Source: Lomentospora prolificans (taxonomy: Eukaryota; Ascomycota; Sordariomycetes; Microascales; Microascaceae). From it: a stretch of 64,000 nucleotides of DNA. The notes under the pieces are model-generated. The model was not told the DNA's origin. It saw only the letters and a program-made list of their open reading frames with translations, and did no database searches. Numbering within the stretch: position 1 is the first letter of the stretch; each line of letters begins with the position of its first letter. The translations under genes and the position numbers were made by a program. The DNA lies in contig JARFXM010000003.1 of assembly GCA_029532625.1 (NCBI GenBank), forward strand, positions 496,001 through 560,000, given 5' to 3'. Shown here one piece after another: positions 46,701 through 58,614 of the stretch.

Positions 46701-48207
46701 GACCTCTCCATTACTGAGAGGGACCCGGATATGCCGAGCCTTGATCATAAGAATGCCATTGTCCTTGGTATGACCAAGTTGCGACGCCTGATCCTCAACC
46801 CGGATACAGGTCACGAGATACCTCATGAAATTGCAGCCCGTTTTGCCCATCAGCTCATGTATTATAGCGAGGACTTCTTCTGGGAACCTATAGCTCTTCC
46901 CGATGAAATTCTCAGCTTTTATGTCGACTCAAGCCAGTCTGTTGAGACGGAGAGTCTACAGAGCAAAAAGCGCAAGCTTGTCAGTATCACCCAGTCATCC
47001 AAATGGCATGTCGATTTAACTAACCAAAATCTTTAAATGCAGGATGACGCTGAAAGTATAGCGAGCAAGCGACGTAGAATATCACGGACTCTTGGACCCA
47101 TGGTAAACGCAGAACGCATCGAAGCGCTCTCCCCTATCATCCGCTGCCTCGGTCCAGAGGTCCTTGACAAGGAAGATTTGAAACACGAGACAAGTGTACC
47201 CATTGCTTTATTGGCGGCAATGGAGGCTAAGGCACGCATTCAATACTCGGCCCTGGAAAGTGGCTTGCCGGCTAACGTGAATTTAGTTTAACGAGCAAGG
47301 CGCTGTTTTGCAAGAATTGAGGGCCCTTGTAAAGGAACTTAGAAAAGCGAACGAGGACCTCGAGACACAGAATGACGGCTACGCCAAAGCCGTCCAAGCG
47401 ATCGAGAAGGACCACCTCTTGACGGTGGAAGAAAGGGGCAAGTTCCATCGTGAGAAGGACGCTGCCCTACTCGAAGTCAAGAGGCTCTCGGAGCGCCTGT
47501 TAGCCTTAGAGGAAACCAAATCGATGCTCGCTAAAGAGGTTACTCAGCTCAAGTCCGCGCTTCCGCCCAAGGAGCCAAGCGAACCCGCCCCCACAGGCAC
47601 TACTGACGCTCCCGCACCGACAAGCACTTCCATAAACACTGGCACTGTGCAAGAAGAGACCGTGTCTAATCCCGGAGATGAGCAACTTAAGAAGGCTCAG
47701 GCCGAGATCCAGAAACTTGCCAAAAAGGTCGAGAGCGCCGAAAGAGATCTCGACTACACGCGCCAGGCGTACCAGAACGCGTCGCAGTCCGCTAGCGACC
47801 TCGGGAACGAGAACCGCGAGCTTAGCGCCAAGATCAGGGAACTAGAGCATAAAGCCTCGGATAACCTACGCCAGATTCATCAGATCAACCTCGAGACACA
47901 GGTCGGTCGGCTCGCAAAGCTCAATGACGAGCAGGCGGCGACCCTCCGCGAACGCGAGTGGGAGCTCGACCGCCTCCGCGACGAAGTCAGGGTCCTCAAG
48001 GCTGCTAGACGCGAGACGAGGCAGGCTAGCGTGCCTAGGAGTCCACACATGGGTATGATGAGTCCCAGGACGGCTGGCCGGGCTGTAGTCGGGGCAGGCG
48101 GCCCCACGAGTAGGGGATCGAGCCCCGCGTCGGCGGTTGACACGACTGGCATGCAGATGTTTGGACAGCAGCCTGGCAACGGGCGGTGGGGCCACTTGAG
48201 AGATTAA
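43798..48207 (+). CDS. cdp-2: CDP-2-like chromodomain / HDA2-3-type histone deacetylase complex subunit
   Basis: Proposed exons are 43798-43980, 44070-46979, 47043-47231 and 47287-48207, giving 1400 aa. Exon 1 encodes a chromodomain (GWYSIKEILDERRTKAGKLEYLVDWEGLN). A 650-residue Ser/Pro/Gln-rich disordered region follows. Residues of about 720-1010 match the helicase-like fold of class II HDAC complex subunits 2/3 (EYMVTLPFSASRRPLYDDII, HPMKVLIVARSEKILFLLENL, FDLIIGFD). The C-terminal 300 residues are mostly coiled coil (ELRKANEDLETQ...EREWELDRLRDEVRVLKAA). In Neurospora, CDP-2 joins HDA-1, HP1 and CHAP in the HCHC complex, which deacetylates and silences AT-rich heterochromatin. The start is the ATG at 43798, not the in-frame GTG before it. 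Introns 1 and 2 are ordinary GT-AG. The third junction cannot be closed with a good GT donor and is modelled as a GC-AG intron (see findings). Confidence 0.83.
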
Positions 48208-49129
48208 TGAGAGTATTTACGAGCAAAGGCGGCGATGTGGTAGAAGAGAGAAACAAACCTACGAAAAGCAGCAAAAGAGATGTTCCTGTTGATTGCACTA
48301 GATCGTTTTTTGGGGAGGAACACGCGAGGCACCCCTTGCCCTCGAACCATTTTGCTATCCTTTTTCTTTGTTAATCGCTTGACGACCTTGTAGCAATGAC
48401 ACATATAAGGAAGGGTGTTGGTCATATCAAGAGCCGGAGGGTAAAGGCCTCCATCGGAGAGGATTGCAGATATTGTACATGAGTCGATGAGTTGCCAGTC
48501 TAGCAGTCACTGTAGGAGCTGCAATGAGAAGTTGATATGAAGCTAACTGGTTCTACCTATAAGAGTTTGGAGGACCAAGAATGTGTGTAGTAGCTCTTAT
48601 ATGGAGAGGAAGCATAACTAGTGCAGACCTAGACTGTAGCATGAGAAGCTCTGGATGAGGATTCGATAGGTTACGTCTTTCCTCATAACGAGTAGCTCGG
48701 CAGACACTCGAAATGAGGCATAGTAGTAAACGAGACCAAAGGAGAGAAGACCAAGAACGCATGACCGGGTAACGGAAACTAAAAAAAACTCCCATTCTAT
48801 CCCTATCTTCAACTACTCTGGAGCCTGCTATCTTTCAACAACTTAAAAATCAACGACACAAAAAAGTAAGATGTACAAAATTTCGGTAGCCCTTGCGAGA
48901 GAATCCGAAACCTTTTTTGTCCTTTTTGGGCAGAGTTCCAAAGGCATATAGAGGACATTGGATGGATGTGCTTTATACGTTTGATACCAGTTTCTTCCCC
49001 ACCCAAATTCTTTTCCTTCCTCGATATTCCTTCCCCTTGGCAGTGACACCGGGGGGATTCCTCGTCTATTTGCGCTCGCGGGAGTATAGAACTAAAAAAG
49101 TTTTGGGTTTTCGGGTTGGAATTTCTTTA
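48208..49129. other. convergent 3' flank of CDP-2 and COX6
   Basis: About 0.9 kb between two stop codons. No gene, repeat or clear terminator signal is recognisable. Confidence 0.55.
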
Positions 49130-50194
49130 TTACTTCTCCTCGGGGTAGAGATCCTCCTTCAGCTCGATGCCAAATTCCTCACGGAGGGGCTTAAGCTCAT
49201 CGAGGTACTCCTGGTATTGGCTAGGGGTCTCGACCTTGGCCTTGATAGCTGTGATTAGGTCAACAAAGTTAGCATCATCCGTACCCGAGGTGATGTTGGA
49301 AAATAAAATCGGTTGCCCGAAAGAGGAGGGGGGATTGAAAGGTTGACAATCTATCTCCGCGGCCGAGAGAGTGGCACCACACCCTTCGCCTAGCGCTTAG
49401 ATGCATCACCAGAAAGCGATCTTATTCTCCTCTCCCGGACAACTGAAGCCGAGATATCGTACCTTCAAAGACGCGGACGGCGGTAGCGAAGTCGTTGACC
49501 CTCCTGGCAGCGTTTAACGCAGCAGCGACTACAGAGGGGGCGGGGACGAGATCGTAGGCGAAGGCGTTGTTGAGGTTACGCTGCGGTGGTGGTGGCTGCG
49601 TTAGTTGTGGTGTGCGAAAAAATGTCAGGCCACCAGCAGGGATGGGGATTGCCGGGTGTGCCCGATAGGTGCTGCCAGTCGACGCCATTGAACCTTACCT
49701 GGAGCTCGAAAACATCCTGGACCTGCTCGAATTCCTTCTCGAACCTGAAATAATGGCAGCGGCGTTAGCAAAATGTAAAAACTAAACAGTCGTCGCCATA
49801 ACCAAGGGTCGTGGTTCTCGGAAGCGAGGCCGGTGGGCAATTGCGTAAAAAAGCGGCGGCTCTGGTTGGCCCTCGGGATAAGGTGGCATGATTGGAGCCG
49901 CAGAAATAGCTCAAGGCCCAAAATACAATGCGAGCTTCCGCAGACCCCAACGCCCGTGCAGAATTGACCATAAAATCAACGAGAAAAATAATTAAAAGAG
50001 ACTCACCTGGCAGTGAACTCCTCGAAGGTCTCCTCGTGCGAGTCGAGGCGGCGGACGGTGGTGCTGAAGTTGGCAGAGCTGGCGATGCGGCCGGGCACGA
50101 CAACTCGGGCAACGAGAGGCTGTCGCAAGGGGGCGGCGCGAACGAGAGTCTGGGAGGCACCGCGGGCGACTCGGAAAAGGGCGAAGGAGGACAT
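49130..50194 (-). CDS. COX6: cytochrome c oxidase subunit 6 (Cox6 / COX5A family)
   Basis: Four exons: 50194-50007, 49744-49699, 49580-49463 and 49248-49130, giving 156 aa. Residues 1-50 or so are an Arg/Ala/Ser-rich mitochondrial presequence (MSSFALFRVARGASQTLVRA, then FSTTVRR). The mature protein begins near SHEETFEEFTARFEKEFEQVQDVFELQ and continues RNLNNAFAYDLVPAPSVVAAALNAARRVNDF...LYPEEK. These are the helical repeats of the COX5A/Cox6 family, on the matrix side of complex IV. Cox6 is needed for complex IV assembly and activity. Introns are long relative to the exons (up to 262 nt) and have TGCTAAC branch sites. The 46-nt second exon is confirmed by family alignment on both sides. The CCAATCA word about 250 bases upstream fits HAP/CBC control, as known for yeast COX6, though that link is inferred. 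Confidence 0.93.
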
Positions 50195-50447
50195 TGTTGC
50201 TGTCGAGGAAGGAATTCAATTGCCCGGATTAGAAGACGATTGAGGATTCGGTCGGCGTTCGGGAGGGAAGAGGGTTGAAGCGAGGTTGAGAGCTGTGAAG
50301 CTTTGGAAATGGAATTAAAATTTTCGGTCTGCTTGGGTGATTTTCACGGCTCAAGTCACTGGCTTTCAGTCGAAGTTCCACAGGCCCGGAGAACGAATGG
50401 GCAAAGTGCTGTTTGGAATGAGGGAGCCTTGGTCAGCAAGTGGGCTG

Positions 50448-50454
50448 TGATTGG
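50448..50454 (-). promoter_or_regulatory. CCAATCA site upstream of COX6
   Basis: On the minus strand the sequence reads CCAATCA, a good CCAAT-box match, about 255 bases above the COX6 start codon. HAP2/3/4/5-type CCAAT-binding complexes control respiratory genes in fungi. Single matches occur often by chance. Confidence 0.35.
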
Positions 50455-52429
50455 ATGACTAAGTCAATAGCTCTTGGCTGGGGCCGTTCCTGCCTGGCTC
50501 TGGATGTGGCTTGAGGTCAGAGTGTCATACCACGGACAGTGTGAATTGACTTTCTTGTCAACAAAAAAGGAGCAAGCTGTGTGGAACATCGCGAAAATGG
50601 GATTCGAACAATACTTGAGCGCGGGGCCCGTTGTTGGGACGGCCATTTAGCTTGGCTGTGCCCTGCCGTCCTTCTTTGTTCGTAACGACGACGGCTTTCC
50701 CCATTACAAGACAATGGTAGGCCAACTTGAATATATCCTCCGCGTCCGTTGATGCATCATTGACAAGTCTGTCACCATCGGAAAGCACCCTCCCCTTTTT
50801 TTTTTTTGGTTTTTACCGTCAGACTATCCTTTATCTTCAGGGCTCCGCTCTCTCCATGCCCATCGCGCCAGGTTTCCCCCGCGCAGGAGCATCCTTTCTT
50901 TCTTTTTACCCTGATCCTCCCCTCGATGTTTAATAGTAATACTCTTTTTTCGATCAAATCTTAATTGTCCCACAATTGCTGGGCATGCGTCAATATGCCA
51001 GAAGCAGGAAAGAAGTCCGGGCCTTAGGCGCTGCATGCGCCAAAGCTACTCGCCCATCCAGGAAATGAAAGCATTCGAGCAAGAACCCACCCAACTGGGG
51101 CCGAGGCTCAATTCTCAAAAAAGGAGTTTCCCTCAAGACAATAGGGGACTTGGGAGAGAACAAGAAGGAACCCCCGTCAAAGATGGAGGGATGGCCTTGA
51201 AGATACCCACAGTCTAGCAGAAAAACACTGGGACCCCGTGGGACAGATGCGCCTTATATACTTTGTAGCTGCCAGCAACGCAGGTCCTTTGGCCAGCTGG
51301 CAAGCGCATCAGAAAGCACAGGGTACAAAGGCCCGCATGGCACCAAAGCCGAACCCGTTTCTCACCCAAAAAGTCTTGGGCTCGTGCCTTGATTGCCGTG
51401 AATTCCGTCAACGAAAAACTGGGGGGCGATTCAGCGCTATGCTCCACCGCGTGCAAGACTGGAGCCACCATCTCAATATGAGCCTCGAGTGTCACAGTGG
51501 TAGTACAGGTCCAAACAAGCTTGCTGGGCAATTTCCCCATGTGCAGGCCAAGTAATCCGGGCAAGACCAAGTTTTCGAAGTCTAGGCCGCATGCGGCCTT
51601 TTATTGGTCCATCGGATATGTGGTTGGTCGCGCTGTAATCACATGCGACTGGCAGCACCAAAGAAGCCGCCTTCCCAAATCCAAAGCCACGGCAAGTACG
51701 ATTCCGCCTCACGGTAAGCTGGAGTGAGATCATCGAAAGGGTGAGGCAGAGAAGCATGTGCTTGAAGAAACGTGGCCGGATACGCCAACAACGCTGTAGC
51801 TGAGTTCTTCGTATTTTACATGGAAGTTAGCGGAGAGCAAAGACACAAAGCGAGACGGACCACCATAGCAAGACCATGGGGAAGTCGCTCATTTCTTCGT
51901 ATCAAGACGCGCACGCGATACACCATCTTCTCGTCCGTCAAGCTTCGACTACGACCTTCAAGTGTTCCAATTTACTTCCACATTAGCTATTACAAAAGAA
52001 CACTGGCCGCGTACTTGCCCCTTTCGAGTGACATGGGGAGTACTTGAAATTTCGATGGGTCAAAAAGCCCTACGCCGGTCTTAAACCCCCTCGGGTGCGC
52101 AACGAACCAGTGCGCGCAAAGACGGAATGTAGCAGGGTAGTACGAAGGTACACTCGTGCACTTGACTGGCTGCTGGCACTGGCCCTATGAGAGAGCTGCA
52201 AGATAGAAATCAGAACAGGCCGGGCCGAGCAACATTTGAATTGCAAGGGGGGCCGCGGTTGCTTTGGCGTGTGGGTTTGGTTTAGCTCGAGACTTGGGGG
52301 GGGAGGACATGGCACTGGAATCGTGCTGGCGGCCCAGCACCCGGTTGCTATGTACTTTCGCGCGGCCGTGAATTTTCCATGTCCCTAGCTTGGGTCTCTG
52401 GGTCTCTCGGGCGGTTGGGGGGCTGCTCC
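50455..52429. other. intergenic region without recognisable gene
   Basis: About 2 kb between the COX6 promoter and the elongase leader. Open frames are short and unlike proteins. A degenerate sequence with GTTCGAATCC on the minus strand at 50591-50610 recalls a tRNA B box, but no cloverleaf can be drawn. Confidence 0.5.
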
Positions 52430-52971
52430 TGCTCCCCTATTGTTGATAAAAATCTCCCAGTATTTTCCACCTCAACTTATAATCCTGGAGTGCCCTTCCT
52501 CACTTTTTTATCCCCTTTTATCCCCAACACTAATCATACAAATTTATTCTCTCTCGGCTGCCGTTCTAGCCTTTTCCCTTTTCTCTCAGGTCCTCTTTGT
52601 CCATTGGAGCCTGTCTTCTATCTTCTCGTCACTCCTTTATTTTTCCTTATTCATAAAAAGAAAAACGTCCACGCTTACCTCCGACCAATTACCTTTTTTT
52701 TCTCCCTTTTGATCTTCATTTGTAACGCCGCAAGCTACCGCGTCTTCCGAAAAGGGCTACCCTGGCCCCTTCCAAGACCTCATTCCCAGCAATTGCGACA
52801 GCCAGGGAAATTTTTTCCAAGAGACAAATACCCAGTCTCCTTCGACCCTCGAGGACCATTCTTTTCTTCCCTCTTTTTTGATCTCGTGCGAACCAAGGGA
52901 CACCAATATCTGCGTCTCGTTGCCTCCCTTCCCTTTTTTCCCTCGCGATCCGACTAGCCCGTATCCTTACA
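52430..52971 (+). promoter_or_regulatory. long CT-rich leader of the fatty acid elongase gene
   Basis: Plus-strand TTCCC, CTCTTTTC and CCTTTTTT tracts fill this stretch, up to CCTTACA just before ATG 52972. An open frame runs from 52379 through it and stops at 52957, 14 bases before the elongase start. Its Phe/Leu/Ser/Pro-rich translation is what a CT-rich tract gives in any frame. Confidence 0.5.
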
Positions 52972-54280
52972 ATGGACACTCCCGTCACGCCTCCCGTCGC
53001 TGAGGCGTATCCCATCGTCGGCCAGACCTTCGGCCTTCCTACCCTCGACCGACCTTTTGGCATCGCGCTATGGCCTCTATTCGATAAGGCGTGGACTGCC
53101 GTCATGGGATACTCGGCCAACGACTTCAAGTTCGAGGCTGGTGTCACACCCATGTCCACACTCAAGGAGACCGGCATCTTCATCGTCTGCTACTACATCA
53201 TCATCTTTGGTGGCCGGGAGCTAATGCGCAACCGCGAACCCTTCAAGCTCAAGAGCCTCTTCTTGATCCACAACCTCTATCTCACCCTCATCAGCGGTGC
53301 CCTCCTCGCTCTCTTCATTGAGCAGCTTCTCGGCACCGTTGTCCGTGGTGGTATCTTCCACGCCATCTGCAACAGGGAGGGCGGTTGGACCCAGCCTCTT
53401 GTGGTTCTGTACTACGTGAGTTTTTTGCCCGTCCATTCCCGAGATTCGATTGACAATTTGGCGCACGTGCTTCCATCGAGTCAATTTTGCTGATGCGCCG
53501 CGCGTCTTTACACAGTTGAACTACCTGACCAAGTATCTCGAACTACTCGACACCGTCTTCCTATTCCTCAAGAAGAAGCCTCTGAGTAAGAATACGACTG
53601 GTACCACTTGTTCCTAGCACAGCGCACTAACTCGCCTGTCTTCGTGTCTAGCCTTCCTTCACTGCTACCATCATGGTGCGACCGCTCTCCTCTGCTACAC
53701 TCAGCTCCTCGGTTCGACCGCTGTCTCCTGGGTTCCCATCACCCTTAACCTAACTGTCCACGTTGTCATGTACTGGTACTATTTCCAGTCTGCCCGAGGT
53801 ATCCGTGTCTGGTGGAAGGAGTGGGTGACGAAGCTCCAGATCATCCAGTTCATCATCGATCTTGGTATGTGGCAATCCCTACAGCCCTTGTGGAGATACA
53901 GAACTACTTTAAAGCGTAGGATACTAACTTGTTTACGCTCGCTAGGCTTTGTCTACTTCGCCTCGTACACTTATTTCGCGTCGACGTACTTCCCCCACCT
54001 CCCCAACGCTGGTAAGTGCGCCGGAGAGGAATTCGCCGCCATTGCCGGTATTGGTATCCTCAGCTCGTACCTCGTCCTCTTCATCTCTTTCTACCTCGCC
54101 ACATACAGGAAGGACTCCAAGGCTCCTAGCGGTCGCAAGGCTGTCCGTCGCATGAGCCAGGCCCCTCTCCCCGATCCCCACGATATCATTGCGGGTAAGG
54201 CCGCTGCCACTTCCAACGGCAAAGCTGTCTCCACCGGAGCCAAGACCAACGGCGCCACTACTCGCTCTCGCCGCGCCTAA
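52972..54280 (+). CDS. fatty acid elongase (ELO/SUR4 family, 3-ketoacyl-CoA synthase)
   Basis: Four exons: 52972-53415, 53516-53585, 53652-53864 and 53946-54280, giving 353 aa. It is a multi-pass ER membrane protein. The ELO signatures are KYLELLDTVFLFLKKKP and the histidine box H175-x-x-H178-H179 (LHCYHHGATALLCYTQL), followed by HVVMYWYYFQSARG and WKEWVTKLQIIQF. These proteins condense malonyl-CoA with an acyl-CoA in the first, rate-limiting step of very-long-chain fatty acid synthesis, supplying sphingolipids. Length and sequence fit the yeast Elo2/Elo3 group better than Elo1, but I cannot assign one. The C-terminus is basic (TTRSRRA), as is common for ER-retained elongases. C-ending codons dominate, suggesting strong expression. 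Each join restores a family motif (YY-LNYLTKYLE, PL-TFLHCYHH, IDL-GFVYFASY). Confidence 0.94.
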
Positions 54281-55096
54281 ATGACGCGCGCTGAGGCGCA
54301 ACAGAGGGGGGGCTCGGGGGCAGTCTTGGGCCGTAAGACTGTGATCAGACTTTCCTACTAAGGCTAGACTCGATATGTCTTACACCTTGGCAAGACCTCG
54401 CGGGAGCAACGGGAAGTTGGGGTCAATATTGTGGCTAGATCTGAGAGGTGGTTATCCCTCAGAAGCATATCGTATGTCCGATCTTCACGTTTACACTTCG
54501 GTTGGAGAAGATAATCCCTCCTCCTTTGAAAGCTCCCTTGTTTGGAAATGTTTAAATTCCGGCCCCTCCTGCGTTCCGTCGGGCGGGGAATCCCTAGGCC
54601 GGAGACACTGTCTCGTATCCATGTCCTGGAAACAGGGACAGCCCTCCGAGTCCTTCTTCCAACTTTTTTTTAAGGTTTTTAATCGGCCGGTTCGGGTTGC
54701 AGGTGGAGTTTTTCATGTCTCGAGCTCTCATGATGTTTGTACGTTTACAAAGGGGACAAAAAATCACTATTTTCATGGCATCAGGGGGGCCGCTAAAACG
54801 CCACACCTACGCGCACACAAAAACATACAAGTTGGCGGCCCTCGGGAAGCGAAAGCTAAAAAAGAAAAGAAAAAGAAATGGGGTAAAGAACACGACACGG
54901 CGGAAGACGGGCAACGTCCAGCTTGCTTCTCGCTACGTTGATCTTCCAGCAAATTTCTTCAGACGTTTGACCATACACCAAAGCAGGCGGCATGCATAAA
55001 CTGGGGAAGCATGGGCGAGCAAAAAAGGGAAGGGGCGCGGTATATCTGGCATTTGCTTTTTCTTCTCTTCCTCTCCCACCTTGTCTTGATAATTTC

Positions 55097-55112
55097 TTTT
55101 TTTTTTTTTTTT
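55097..55112. repeat. poly-T tract
   Basis: Sixteen consecutive T inside a larger CTTT-rich block, downstream of the elongase gene. Confidence 0.85.
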
Positions 55113-57679
55113 CTTTTTCTCTCTCTTTCTTTTTGCTCTTGCTTCTACACCCGCACGCACACGCTCGCTTCTTGTGCAAACTTGTCACTTACAGGAAGGG
55201 CCCGGGGAGAGAAGAGAAGAGGAGGCCGAGGATCAACGATGTACCAAATCCCTAGCTTTGTTTTCAAATCCTCTTTCTTGTTTTCCTCTCCTCTTCCTTT
55301 TTATAATTCCGCTTGTTTTTCGTTTCTTGTGTGTTTTAGTCCCCTTACCTTTTATGATCCCTCCTCCTCTTGGGGAGGGAGCCTCGCTACTGTCTTTTTT
55401 CTATTTTGTTCAAAAGCCATGCCGTGGGATGGGCGATTCGGGGATTCAAGTAAGACGAGGTGGAGGCCGCTATTATACATTTGAGCAGTAATTAATAACT
55501 TAACTGTATATCTAATCATGACACTCGTTTATAACCATTATTCCTCGATCTCCTTGGAGTGGCATGTCCAGGGGTTTGCGAAAGGAGGAGGACAGGGTGG
55601 TGGGTCCGAAGCATGGTAGGGGATACTTTTTCGCACGAGAGTGCAAGATATCTGTCGAAGGCCGGAGGGAGACATGTCCTGGTTGGAACGAGGTCCGCAT
55701 CGGGCACGTCGGTCAAAGGGCTGGTGAGTGGCCGATATAGAGGACTGCGGCGGTTGCGGTTGGCAATGGAGCAAGTTCACCTCCACAAGCCCGGAGCGGA
55801 GACGAACATGTCTTTCGCTATGACATGTGAGAAGTCAGTCAAAGGGTGGCGGGCGATGCTTCAGTTTCCCAAAAGGGTGTCCACGTCAGTGGGCGCTTTC
55901 AGGATCTACTCTCGGCGGTGAAAAAAGGTCTACCCTTGCCTCTGCAGTTCAGACGTGCTGGTGCAGCCTCCCGATGGGGCTCGAGTGGACGACTTTATAC
56001 GGATACCGATGACTTCTCTTTTTTCGCTGGTTTCCGAGGATGGGGTTTTTGGGTGCTGGCGGTGGTGTGTGCATGGGATATTTGACCGAGAACTTTTACC
56101 TATGGAAGATTCGGTGTGCTTTGTTTCCGTGAGGGGGGAAGATCGATATATGCGAAGGCATACGAGTTTTGGCGCTGGTCTCACACGTTGGTCTCAGTAG
56201 CCCAGTTTTAAAGGTTGGATGGAGGCCAGGGAGGCTCGGTCAGAGTGACGATGGGCTCAGAATAGACTTTAGATAAAGGTCTCCGCGGGGAAGGAGGGGG
56301 TGGTTCGGCTTGTCGCCGCAAGGATGCCATGGTCGTCTCACGTTCCGAGGACTTGGACATCAGGGCTGTCGAGGCAGAGCGTATGATCTAGGGGTGAGGA
56401 GGTGTCTTATCATCGATGATCAACAAGTCTGTATCTTGCCTTGGGATGTGTTGTTGATTGTTGTGTCGACGACAGAGGCCAGGAATTGGATACGATTACA
56501 TACTTGGATGGCATCATTATCTTGTCTCCTCTGCGATATAATGTTTGTCAAGGCAAGGTGAGTCGGTCCTTACCTAGGGTTGCATGGCCCGGGATGTCTC
56601 GGACTCTCTCTTATCATGCAGCGCCTGCTTTTGCAAAGTTCACTTCGCCGTGGACGAGCTGGGCTCAGGAAACTGTCGTGAACGGAGGCTTCCAATCCTA
56701 GCTGCGAATCCACAGGGGCCGAGAAATAGAACGAAGTTCCGGCTTCCGGGGACTTTGAGCGTCCCAATGTCTAGACTCCCGATCGATAGCACGCCGCTTT
56801 GTATTATTAGTACATAGAGTGCATAGAGTGGAATTAGTAGACGGCAAAGAGGACCTCTCTGCGGATGAGTGCCAACCCCGTGAGTGTTGCCATCCCCAGC
56901 GTCTCGTTGAGGGTCTCGAGTTGGAATACGCCGACTTGCGGTTGACAGAAATACTCGAGAGACTCGATCAAGTCGGATACCGCTAGGACCTTGGATCTCT
57001 CGAGTAGCTGGTCGAGGCATCATGTGCGAAGACGTCTACCCAGTTACTAGGTAACCATTCATCAAGGTATCTTGGTTCGTCGACGTTTGAGCCACTAAAA
57101 CTAGACTCTCAGAAAACTACGATGGACCGTCGTTTACGAGTGGGAAAGAAAGATGGCTCCTCAAGACTCGCTGAGAGTTTCCATTCTATAGCACCGTCTC
57201 GAACCCCGTCAGTGGTTGGTAGAGAAACCCAAGGAAGGCGGAAGGGATGCCACTCTACACTCCTAACAGCTCCGGCACGTACCGTACCGACCGACATGGC
57301 TTATCGTGCTCCGTGTCGATGGGTTGGTCACTTATCCAAGGCTTCACTGGAAATGTAGACGGAGCAGTCTCACGTCCCTCCAGTGCTTGGAAAGGTCAAT
57401 CATCGAGGTAGAGAGAGAGCATGAACCGATGCTCGCACTCTGGGCAGGGTTAACACCCACAGCCCAGGCCAGACTGCCTTGTGGACACCCAGACAGCTCT
57501 CGACGACTCAATATCATGTCCTCTCGTCCCGAGTGATAGCCAGGGGGTTACCCGGATTGCTCAAAGCACTATTCGGGAAGGCATGAGCTCCTCTGGCGAC
57601 TGTAGAGCCATGCGGCGCGGAATATATTGTGAATGATGAGCCTGAAGCGTAGACACCGTGGCACGCAACCAAAAAGAAC

Positions 57680-57711
57680 AAAAAAAAAATGAAAAAAAAA
57701 AAAAAAAATTG
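57680..57711. repeat. interrupted poly-A tract
   Basis: Two A-runs separated by TG, inside the 9.4-kb gene-free region. Confidence 0.85.
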
Positions 57712-58579
57712 AAAATATTCAACGATCCCCGCGCTTGCCCACGACTTACACGCCATCTTTAGCAAACAACACACCAAGGATCAAGCCACATTCCTCGTCT
57801 AAGCCCACTCACCTAACCGATCGCCACCAGTGTACCCGGTGAACCTCGCTCCCGCGCCCGTACCGAACAACCGGGGCCAAGAAGCACCGTCTCGCAACAC
57901 TGTGGCCTCGCTGGCAACGCAACCCGCCCATCGCCGAGCATCTCCCAGCTACCGTAGCATGCAACGAAGCGAAAACGAACGGCCGGCGGGTGGGAAGGGA
58001 TATGTACATCGTATGTAGGAATAAACGAACCACTGGGCGTCAGGCGAGTAAGGATGAACCATGCCCCCCCCAAACAAAGGTATCCACTTGTACTGGTTTA
58101 CGCCAAAAAAATCACGAGGTGACTCTGCGCTGGCAGGGAAGGGTTGGGCCTCCCCGCTTTCATTCCCCCCTTTCACCTTTCACCCTTTCGCGGGTTGCAC
58201 GGCGGAAGGCGAGACAGATTGGGAAAATGGGGCCTTGGCTAGAGCAGCGGGTTTTTGAATGTGACACCGTTGCTTCTGGAGCTGGGATGGGGTTTCGTTC
58301 GCTTACTCTGGGGCATTCCTGCCAGCGCGGAAGTATAAATTACGAAGAAGAAGCCCGAGGAAACAATTGCGGAGCTGTATACGCTGGGGTCTCTTGCGAT
58401 AGTCGCACCATTCTCTACGGGATGCTTTTACTTGTATGTCAAGAACCGGCTAATGAAGTCGTGTCAAGAGAGTTGTAGTCTATGATGAGGGCGGAAAACG
58501 CCACCGGCATTCCATGTAAACGACCGCCCTCGCCACCGGACAAGCTCAGCGGCCGTACCCATATCCTTAGACACGCATG

Positions 58580-58614
<35 letters not shown>
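58580..58614. repeat. CA then AT compound microsatellite
   Basis: A CA dinucleotide run passes directly into an AT run. It is non-coding and likely length-variable between strains. Confidence 0.9.

Noticed and set aside
50591..50650. minus-strand GTTCGAATCC resembling a tRNA B box
   Set aside because: The T-stem bases do not pair, and no cloverleaf or acceptor stem could be drawn.
52379..52957. 192-codon plus-strand frame ending 14 bases before the elongase start
   Set aside because: It is Phe/Leu/Ser/Pro-rich because the leader is CT-rich. It has no domain or coding-type codon pattern, although a translated uORF cannot be fully excluded.
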